Position numbers and translations under genes: made by a program. A DNA stretch of 64,000 nt from Chiridota heheva. Lineage: Eukaryota > Echinodermata > Holothuroidea > Apodida > Chiridotidae. The stretch is from NCBI GenBank assembly GCA_020152595.1, contig JAIGNY010000711.1, positions 124,001 to 188,000 of the forward strand, in the 5' to 3' direction. The stretch's first letter is position 1. Each line of letters begins with the position of its first letter. Shown here in pieces: positions 55,203 to 64,000 of this stretch. Below the pieces are notes generated by a model. That model was not told the DNA's origin. It saw only the letters and a list, made by a program, of their open reading frames with translations, and did not search any database.

Positions 55203-55734
55203 AACCGTGGGAAAATCGTGAATTCACGGGAAGATTTTTTTTTTATATCTTTAAAAACATTTTTTTTTCATTAAAAAGTATAATATATTTGGGGGGGGGG
55301 GATTGGATTTCTTAAGAAAACAATAGTAAATGTGATAAATATGTGCTTTAAAAACTTCCCCCATTTAATTGTGCAATGTATGAAAAGTACATTTAATTGC
55401 GAAAAAAGGAAGAATATAAAGATATTATTTCTGTCACGATTTTTCGTGGGGAGATTTTCGACATCTTTATTCAGAATCGTGGGGAATTTTATAATTAATT
55501 CCAAAGGTACAACAGTGATCTGTTCAACCATGTACCAAAAAAAGCATTAATTTCTGAGTTTAATAGTCTTTGAATTTGTTAACTTTAAGATTGGTAAAGA
55601 TAAATTCCTTTTCATTAGAATTACCGTACCTTTTTCAAATGGCAGCGGGTTAAAAAAACAATGGATTTACATATAAAAATAGAGTCTATGTCCCATTCAT
55701 ACATCACAAGAGTAATACAGAAATGTGTATATTC

Positions 55735-55885
55735 CCCCATATTTGCACAAAAATCATCAAAAAGCTGTAAAATGGCCAGTTTTTAACCGTTTTTGATGAA
55801 CTTTGTTGCTCTTGTTTTGTTTTGTTCTTTTCATAGTGGATTTTAAATCAAATTAACTATGTTGCCTCTACTTGTCCATATACAG
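55735..55885. mobile_element. MITE family B, right end only
   Basis: aaaaagctgtaaaatggcca and tgttgcctctacttgtccat match the right part of the family. The left end is not obvious. Confidence 0.45.
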
Positions 55886-56469
55886 TATAAAGAGTTAACA
55901 GTTTTGCATTTTGTATATAAGAGTCAACAGTTGAACACAACAAATCCCACCCTTTGCATACCAGCACCTACAATCATAAACAAAAGTCTTGACCCTTCTA
56001 TCCCATTTCAATGTTGGGCCTTAACTTGGACCTGCAAGTTTCAACATTCACTTATAACATTGAAATGGGGTACAAGGGGTAAAAGAAAAAGGGTCAAATA
56101 CTTTGATTGGAGCCTCTCGGATTTCAAAATTCATATTTGCACCCACCAACCAAATGAGGATAGTACATCTACTACTTTAATGTAAAATAAAAATGCATAC
56201 TATAATTTGTGTATAACACTGGCTATATGACACTACAAGAACTAACCACTGTATTCTTCACGTATTTATATTTTTGAAAAATGGCAAACATGGGTGTATT
56301 CTTTCAATTAACCATTAAAATTTCAATTGGTGAATTTTTATTCTGGACAAGAGCAAGCTTGAACCAGAACCAAAAAGATTTGTGGGTCCAATGCTTTCTT
56401 TTTTATGTTGATTGATTTTGTATGAACTGTTATTTCATTCCAATGATTGCATATCATGAAATATTTGAC

Positions 56470-57530
56470 AAGACATATATCATTCTTGAGATATCATGTT
56501 TACAAGCTCTTTTCAGCAAATTTATATTTAGCCCTGCCCACTATGCATATTAATGAAATTCAATGGGGTTTTTTATAACAAAATGAACATATACAAACTA
56601 GCTAACATCATAATTCTACAAAATATGAAAAAAACAGACATGTGATTGTTAAAATATGAGCATTTTAAAAGTTTTACATTAGGCCCTGCCTACTCATCAC
56701 CACCAAAAACAATACGGCACATCTACAGACCATGAATTATCTGTGTACTGCAAATGACGTGAATCCAGTTCCTTCTTTTTGAGATACCATGTTTAAAAGT
56801 TCTTTTCAGCAAAACCATATTAAGCCCCGCCTACTACGCATATTAATGAAATTAGTTTTCATACAATGAACACATTCACACTAGCTAACAACATAATTAT
56901 ACTAAATATGAAACAAATCCGACACGTGATTGCTCAAATATAAGCATTTCAAGATTTTCACATTAAGCCCTGCCTACTCGTTAATATGCTTGACATCACC
57001 ACCAAAAACAATAGGGCACATCTATAGATCATAGGCTACAGTATCAGTGTGCCACATATGATATGAATAGAGTTTACTGTTCTTGAGATACGAGATACCG
57101 TGCTTACAAGCTCTTTTCAATAAAAATCAATTTAAGCCCCGCTCATTATGCATATTAATGAAATTCAACATTTTTGTTACCATAAACATGTACATGTACA
57201 CACTAGCTAACAACATAATTACACCAAATATGAAACAAAGCAGACATGCGGTTGTAAAAATATGAGCATTCCAAGATATTTACATTAAATCCTGCCTACT
57301 CATTAATATGCATGACATCAACACCAAAAACAAAATGGCACAATAGGGAACATGGGCTATCTGTGTACCACATGAATCTGATGTATCGTTCTTGAGATAT
57401 CGTGCTTACGAGCTTACTGTCACAGACACACATACATACACACCCACATACATACCTGTACATACACACGCCAGCATGACTGCATAGGTTCGTGATGCTA
57501 TTAGCATTGGAACCAAAAGAAGATCTACTT
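56470..57530. repeat. satellite-like array, second block
   Basis: ttgagatatcatgtttacaa and variants recur at 56,484, 56,778, 57,083 and 57,386, about 300 bp apart. Half-units marked by aaatatgagcatttt lie between. Ends acacacgccagcatgactgc. Confidence 0.8.
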
Positions 57531-57958
57531 TGTTTGGGAGAAAGGGAAAATAGAAATTGCATGAAAATTTAATGTCACTAATACTAGCCAGAGCATGAAT
57601 TTGCCTAAAATTTGCTTATAAGTCTATCCAACATTTTAAATATAGGCCTACCATTTGGGAGAGACATTTCCGTCCTACCACTACAGCCCTTCTCACAATT
57701 AAAAAAGTCAATTTGGGTACTTTTCTTATAGTTTCCTCCATATGGTATTTGTGAAGCCATATGGTTTTTCCTTTTTTTGCAAAACATTACCTTGGAAACA
57801 GGGAGTTTAGCTTACATGTATGTGAGAATTATAAAGCCTGTAAATGTTGTGACCTCAGTACCAGAATTTAGGTTTTTTTTTTTTTTCATTTGATATAGAC
57901 ATTTTGACACATAATTAGATTAATTCTCTCTAAAATTGTCTAACCCCCCCCCCACAAA

Positions 57959-57995
57959 AAATAATAATAATAATTATAATGATAATAATAAATAG

Positions 57996-58077
<82 letters not shown>

Positions 58078-58106
58078 TATAGTAATAATAAATGATGATG
58101 ATGATG

Positions 58107-58138
<32 letters not shown>

Positions 58139-58195
58139 TAATACTACTACTACTACTACCACTACCACTACCACTACCACTACTACTACTACTAC

Positions 58196-58231
<36 letters not shown>

Positions 58232-58262
58232 TAATAATAATAATAATAAATAATGATAAAAT
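57959..58262. repeat. (TAA)n compound microsatellite
   Basis: About 300 bp of taa with internal tga and act/acc runs, then aatc repeats to 58,288. Poly-Y/V/L frames are artefacts. Confidence 0.97.
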
Positions 58263-58501
58263 TAATAATCAATCAATCAATCAATCAAGTTTGAATAGTA
58301 CAGTAGATTAAAAATATTCCAACCTTGAACGCAAGGCAAAACAGCTATGATCTTGAAACATAAAATCCAATCTTTACCCAAATTTTACAAAACATCCTTT
58401 TTTGTACATGTGCACAGGGTTCAAGGATGGGATGAAGGTTACACAATGGAACTTTCTAACAAAATGCTTCACATACACAAAACATGTACTATGCACTGTA
58501 T

Positions 58502-58850
58502 GGAGCACAGTGGCCTAGTGGTTGAGGCGTTGGGCTCTGGTGTGGAAGGCACTGGGTTCGATTCCCGGCCAGGCCAGTGTGTTGTGTCCTTGAGCAAGAC
58601 ACTTTATCTTTATTGCTTCAGTCCACCCAGCTGTAATGGGTACCTGTGAGGACAGTGACAGTTCTATGTGTTTGGAGCCTGGCGCCTGTATATGGCTGCT
58701 GATAAAACGGGCTTGTGACTCCTCAGGGAGTGAGAAAGTTTTCAGGAGAGTTAAGGCCCAGTGACCAGGGTAATAATTGTAAAGCGCATTGATACAGTCT
58801 ATGACAGTATAAAGCGCTATATAAGCATTACGATTATTATTATTATTATG
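58502..58850 (+). mobile_element. tRNA-derived SINE with ATT tail
   Basis: A-box tggcctagtggttgaggcg and B-box gggttcgattccc (58,511-58,566), then cttgagcaagacactttat and cccagctgtaatgggtacc. The end is cgctatataagcatta plus (ATT)n at 58,831-58,848. This is the most complete SINE here. A 16-bp minisatellite starts directly at its tail. Confidence 0.85.
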
Positions 58851-60411
58851 TGCTATGCACTGCATGTGCTATGGCTGCATGTGCTATGTACTGCATGTGC
58901 CATGTACTGCATGTGCCATGTACTGCATGTGCCATGTACTGCATGTGCCATGTACTGCATGTGCCATGTACTGCATGTGCCATGTACTGCATGTGCCATG
59001 TACTGCATGTGCCATGTACTGCATGTGCCATGTACTGCATGTGCCATGTACTGCATGTGCCATGTACTGCATGTGCCATGTACTGCATGTGCCATGTACT
59101 GCATGTGCCATGTACTGCATGTGCCATGTACTGCATGTGCCATGTACTGCATGTGCCATGTACTGCATGTGCCATGTACTGCATGTATGTACTGCATGTG
59201 CCATGTACTGCATGTGCCATGTACTGCATGTGCCATGTACTGCATGTGCCATGTACTGCATGTGCCATGTACTGCATGTGCCATGTACTGCATGTGCCAT
59301 GTACTGCATGTGTATGTACTGCATGTGCCATGTACTGCATGTGCCATGTACTGCATGTGCCATGTACTGCATGTGCTATGTACTGCATGTGCCATGTACT
59401 GCATGTGCCATGTACTGCATGTGCCATGTACTGCATGTGCCATGTACTGCATGTGCCATGTACTGCATGTGCCATGTACTGCATGTGCCATGTACTGCAT
59501 GTGCCATGTACTGCATGTGCCATGTACTGCATGTGCCATGTACTGCATGTGCCATGTACTGCATGTGCCATGTACTGCATGTGCCATGTACTGCATGTGC
59601 CATGTACTGCATGTGCCATGTACTGCATGTGCCATGTACTGCATGTGCCATGTACTGCATGTGCCATGTACTGCATGTGCCATGTACTGCATGTGCCATG
59701 TACTGCATGTGCCATGTACTGCATGTGCCATGTACTGCATGTGCCATGTACTGCATGTGCCATGTACTGCATGTGCCATGTACTGCATGTGCCATGTACT
59801 GCATGTGCCATGTACTGCATGTGCCATGTACTGCATGTGCCATGTACTGCATGTGCCATGTACTGCATGTGCCATGTACTGCATGTGCCATGTACTGCAT
59901 GTGCCATGTACTGCATGTGCCATGTACTACATGTGCCATGTACTGCATGTGCCATGTACTGCATGTGCCATGTACTGCATGTGATATGTACTGTATGTGC
60001 TATGTACTGTATGTGCTATGTACTGTATGTGCTATGTACTGTATGTGCTATGTACTGTATGTACTATGTACTGTATGTGCTACGTCCTGTATGTGCTACG
60101 TGCTGTATGTGCTACGTGCTGCATGTACTACGTACTGCATGTACTACGTACTGTATGTACTATATGTACTATGTACTGTATGTACTATGTACTGTATGCA
60201 CTATGTATTGTATGCACTATGTACTGTATGCACTATGTACTGTATGCACTATGTACTGTATGCACTATGTACTGTATGTACTATGTACTGTATGTGCTAT
60301 GTACTGTATGTACTATGTACTGTATGTACTATGTACTGTATGTACTATGTATTGTATGCACTATGTACTGTATGCACTATGTACTGTATGTACTATGTAC
60401 TGTATGTGCTT
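58849..60411. repeat. 16-bp minisatellite, about 97 copies
   Basis: Consensus catgtactgcatgtgc. The first about 70 copies are almost uniform; from about 59,990 they change to catgtactgtatgtgc and further variants. Sixteen is not a multiple of three and the unit has no stop in any phase, so frames up to 573 codons stay open on both strands. Starts directly at a SINE tail. Confidence 0.97.
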
Positions 60412-60904
60412 GCAACAGGGAAGTGACACGTCTAGTTTCTTACTAGATTTGAAGTCTTTACTGTCTTTTCTACTCAAACTACACACACACACAACAGGGA
60501 GTTGCCATTTAGAAGGAGATCCTTCAAGGCTTGAATACTATGAGCAGAACTGTGGCACAACAAGGTCATAACAACAAGACTTTTAAACCCGCTGGTTATG
60601 AACTTGCTGGTTATGAACTCCAGCCAATGCTAAATGGCAACTCCCTGCACACAGCATATAAGATCGTGTACAACAGTACATATATAGGTATCAAGGATAT
60701 GTGAGAAGCAAAACATCCTGTTTCTTACCTCAAATAACAAATTATTTAGTTTATCAGTTGGCTTAGCTGCCTTAAAAAAACAAGGCCAATATCATTTGTT
60801 TGGTTAATGACACTGGACGATTAACCAAAGTTCACCCAAGGTGGTAAGTTTTTAGACAAAAGACATAATCAGGACTGCTGGCACATCTCTGCTCTAACAA
60901 AGTT

Positions 60905-61640
60905 ACATTTTTTAAGTCTGACATAATCCTTAGTTCATATAATAGAAATAAAAATAACAATTTTCTGACCTCCCAAAGCAATTTAACAGATTTGTTGTAA
61001 TTATTAAAAACTCAAACGCTACTACTATGGGAGCCACCATTTTGATTTTAAAACATGTAGGAAATGATGTCATCAGCCCAACAGGATGTTAGAATGAGAT
61101 CAATTTCTTTATACTTCATCTCAAGTTTTCAAGCTTATGAAAAATTGTTTTCCATTTACGGTAAAGGTCGAGGACATTTTTGTGTACATATAAAATTTCC
61201 AAAACATGCTGTTATTGTTCAAACTTTGTGTCACATCATTTTGCAATATAAACTTTATTCAAATTCATAAAGAAATACATTATAGTCTATATGTCCTTGT
61301 TGAGGAAATTATGTCATCATGCACAAGATTTTGATACAGAATTTAACAAAATGGCAGCCTCCATGTGTCAATTTCAAACACGAATAACTTGGAAGAATAG
61401 AATTTTGACCAGTGGCGTAACTTAAGGGGGGCAGGAGGGGCAGACGACCACCCTTATTGGGTTTGGTCTGGGCCCTATAAAGGGGTCTATAGGAAAAAAT
61501 ATACTATTATACCTATTTACCATAGGGGCCCGCCTGACTACACCACTGATTTTGACTTGCTGTTTGTGGTGGTTAGTTTAGATTTTCATCCTCTATCATA
61601 ATCAAACAATGATTGTATCAGACTTTATGTCCCCTTTAAC
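60905..61640. mobile_element. MITE family D copy with a nested MITE
   Basis: The right end agactttatgtcccctttaa and interior gagccaccattttgattt and caaaatggcagcctcc match the 25.2 kb copy. The left end (ttttaagtctgacataatc) is diverged. A second element is nested at 61,411-61,556. Confidence 0.6.
61411..61556. mobile_element. short MITE, agtggcgtaact type
   Basis: Starts ccagtggcgtaacttaagg and ends cctgactacaccactg, imperfect inverted ends. The interior ggccctataaaggggtc is shared with 45,868-46,037. Such CAGTGGCGTA ends are common in hAT-like and related MITEs; the superfamily is not settled. Confidence 0.6.
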
Positions 61641-61729
61641 TTTCTCTCAATTTTGTAATACAAAGAATGCAGTCACACATTAGCTTAAAATGTTTTATTC
61701 TCCTTCCAATTACAGTATTTCAACTTTAA

Positions 61730-62245
61730 GAATTAGTTCAGTGGAAGCATCTTATTTAAAAAAAAGGACATTCAAAGAAATAAAATGGTGAAGAAAGCAT
61801 TCCAAAACCTTATTCTGTTAAGAAGATAATCAAGTTTAAAGTTCTGCCTTATCTGTGCAGAAATGACTGTAGTAAGGTTGATGCCCTTATCCTCACATTC
61901 TTAAAAATAGTTAATTTATTTTACTTTCTTTCTATTTGAATTATCTTTATTGAACTTTCTTCGGGTGGTAAATTATAATTACCCTTACAAGATTCTGTTT
62001 TATAACTTTCCCGACATCTCCAATGGTTTTTAAGCCACGCAATGACAGCAAAAAATATGATAAAATACATAAAGACTTTGAGAAAATCTGAGGCTGAGAT
62101 GTCAGAACTAATCTGATTTCTCTTGTTTATACACAAGTGATACACAAATTTAGACTTAGTATATCTCCTTAACAAAATCAGATTTTGTAATGCTTTTTTC
62201 ACCATTTTGTTTCTTTGGGACTTGCTTGACCCTTGTCAATACAGA
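61730..62245. mobile_element. MITE family A copy
   Basis: Starts ttcagtggaagcatcttatt, with aaataaaatggtgaagaaag. The interior has ggtggtaaattataattacc and gttttt-aagccacgcaatg. Ends with caccattttgtttctttggg and acttgcttgaccc. The left CAAG block has diverged. Confidence 0.7.
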
Positions 62246-62249
62246 ATAG

Positions 62250-63000
62250 TTTTGATTCATTTCTATCACCTGCTACAACATCAAATTCACACACATATTT
62301 ATTTCACTAGCCATGGTTCTGTTTCAAACTATCCAAAATTTTGAACAGCTAATATTTTTTTAACACCTGTAATAATTATTAATCACATGTTGGTTGAACT
62401 CGATTGCCTACTTTTATAGTTTTAGCAAATAACGTATATACAGTAAGTATCACACACAGGCTGGTATCGTGAGCCCTGCAGTAAAACATGATGTGATGAT
62501 GAACAATATCAACGCAGTTTTGTGTATCTAAACATTCCTGATTAATCCTGGCTTTCATCACTTTATTTGCAACACAATTCATTAAACATTCAGAACATAT
62601 TTACACTACAAGAAAGTTCAACTTAATATATACTACAGGAATAAAAAATGACATGCAGAATGTTGATCACAAGAAAAGGTTGAGGATACTCTACAGAAAG
62701 TTTAGAAAACTTGTTAAATGTAAGTCCCCGAAACATGACTTAAATATATTAGAACATATAACTATAACTATATATATATTTATATATAGCAACGAGAAAA
62801 AATTATATCGAAAAGGATACATATGAAAAAAGAGAAGAAAAAAAAGAAGAAAAAAAATATCCAAACAACCGGCCAAACCCGAAATCCTGCCACTATCCGA
62901 CCCACCTACCCTTAACTCCCACCCCAATCAGATTCCTAAAACATATGCATGCATGTGTGATAATGGGTTTAAGGTTACTGTCTATAAGTAGCTACTAAAC
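62250..63000. other. non-coding stretch at right side
   Basis: AT-rich, with an A/G-rich run at 62,815-62,860. A search for a GRAMD1 first exon here was negative. Confidence 0.5.
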
Positions 63001-64000
63001 TTGTTTGAAGACATTTTTTTTTAAGAAATGGAAGACACTAAACTTAGTTTGTAATGAGCTATCTGAAGAATTCTAGAGTAAAGCACCAGAATAACGGATA
63101 TGATGATGAGATAAGGTAAGTCTACAAAGAGGGGTATTGAAATTGTTCTTATACCTTGTACTTACAGAATGAATGCTTTTCCTAGTGGTAAAGAAATCGT
63201 CAAACAGTTTTTTTGTTATGTTTGAATACGAAAGTGGCAATCTGAAGTTTGGTAATGTCAAAGATGTTTAATAAGAGCATCCAATGAGGCGAATAAAGGA
63301 GGAGTGTGGCAAAGACGATGATTGTTGGTTATAAATTACATAGCTCTTTTTTGAAGAGTAACAAGTTTTTTTTTTTTCTCAGGCGGGAGGGATAATTGTT
63401 TGCCCAAGCAAAGTTACAATAAGAGAGGAACAGGAGTATAATGACATTATCAATTTTAAGAAGGGCTTTCTCGGGAAGTTGAAATCTAAGCGTCAGAGTA
63501 TACCAACTCCCTTGGAAACTTTTTTACAAATAAAATCAATGTGAGTTTGCCATGTTAGACGGTTATCAATATAAACAACTACAAATTTAGCAACAGGAGA
63601 GAAAGTTATACTTTTATTACCTAAATGAATTTTACAGAGATTATTTGCAAGGGTTTTATTTGGCGTGGTGAACATAACGGATTATGTCTTTTTAATGTTT
63701 AGGGATAATTTATTTACTTAGAACCAATGGGCAATTTTCTTAAATTCATCTTTGACTACAATGCATATCTTAGCTGGATCTTACCCCGAATAGAAAAGGT
63801 TGGTATTATCTGCAAATGAAATCATTGAGAGTTCGGTGAACGATCTGTGGAGGTCAATAATGTAAATTATAAAAAGAAGTGGGCCCAATAATGATCCCAA
63901 TATTGATCCCATCACTGAATGCTTTCAACAAATTTTACAGTAAAATAATCAAACGGAAACATTGAGCTGTGTTTCAATACACTTTCATACCAGCATTTTT
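63000..64000 (-). pseudogene. second non-LTR reverse transcriptase remnant at the right edge
   Basis: Reading leftward from the window edge, broken frames give GSLLGPLLFIIYIIDL, SMISFADNTNLFYSG (motif C FADD changed to FADN), VNKLSLNIKKT, then NRLTWQTHIDFICKKVSKGV and a C-terminal KNNFNTPLCRLTLSHHHIRY. This is the standard order of RT motifs B-D and the thumb/C-terminal region of Jockey/CR1-type elements. At least three in-frame stops are present. The 5' part lies outside the window. Confidence 0.82.

Noticed and set aside
57974..58231. Poly-Tyr/Val/Leu frame
   Set aside because: Translation of a (TAA)n microsatellite.
58502..58575. Functional tRNA gene
   Set aside because: A and B boxes are present, but the body continues as a SINE with LINE-type tail; acceptor stem not paired.
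58850..60571. Cys/His/Met-rich frames of up to 573 codons on the plus strand and 372 on the minus strand
   Set aside because: They come entirely from a stop-free 16-bp tandem unit read in rotating phase; both strands and all frames are open, and no start context or non-repeat domain supports a protein.

Overview
The window is AT-rich eukaryotic DNA with spliced coding exons, many microsatellites and minisatellites, tRNA-derived SINEs, several non-LTR retrotransposon families and dense MITE-like elements. This fits an intron of a marine invertebrate, perhaps an echinoderm or another non-vertebrate deuterostome. The phylum is inferred from repeat style and protein similarity only and is not proven.

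The only confident host gene lies on the minus strand. Fifteen exons between 54,098 and 2,612, with matching GT/AG sites and reading phases, join into about 642 codons of a GRAMD1/Aster-type protein, the ER-anchored sterol-transfer family. In order they encode a Ser/Lys-rich linker, a GRAM domain (exons 1-5), an acidic linker (6-7), a VASt/ASTER sterol-binding domain (8-11), a Lys-rich stretch, a short transmembrane helix (12-13) and a C-terminal helical tail with the stop (14-15). The N-terminal start exon was not found. It lies in 54.1-64 kb unrecognised, or beyond the window.

Everything else sits in or around the introns of this gene. From low to high coordinates: LINE 3' end, tandem repeats and last exon (0-2.8 kb). 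An approximately 7.8 kb CpG-rich, inverted-repeat-bounded element with several levels of internal repetition (4.5-12.5 kb). SINEs, a 21-bp minisatellite, a piggyBac-like remnant and a THAP-bearing TIR element (13-20 kb). A tailed LINE 3' end, VASt exons, MITEs and a 53-bp tandem array (20-25 kb). A 4.8 kb non-LTR retrotransposon with zinc-knuckle, RT and RNase H remnants, inserted in a MITE with an 11-bp target duplication (26.8-31.6 kb). GRAM and acidic-linker exons, including an exon whose 3' splice site is tandemly copied five times (32-40 kb). Three more truncated copies of the same retrotransposon (40-49 kb), a second THAP remnant (46.8 kb), satellite-like 150/300-bp arrays (50 and 57 kb), a small Tudor-knot-like ORF (53.3 kb), a (TAA)n tract, a SINE and a 1.56 kb 16-bp minisatellite (58-60 kb), and another non-LTR RT remnant at the right edge.

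No operon, CRISPR array, rRNA or intact tRNA gene was seen. Most long uninterrupted reading frames are artefacts of tandem repeats.
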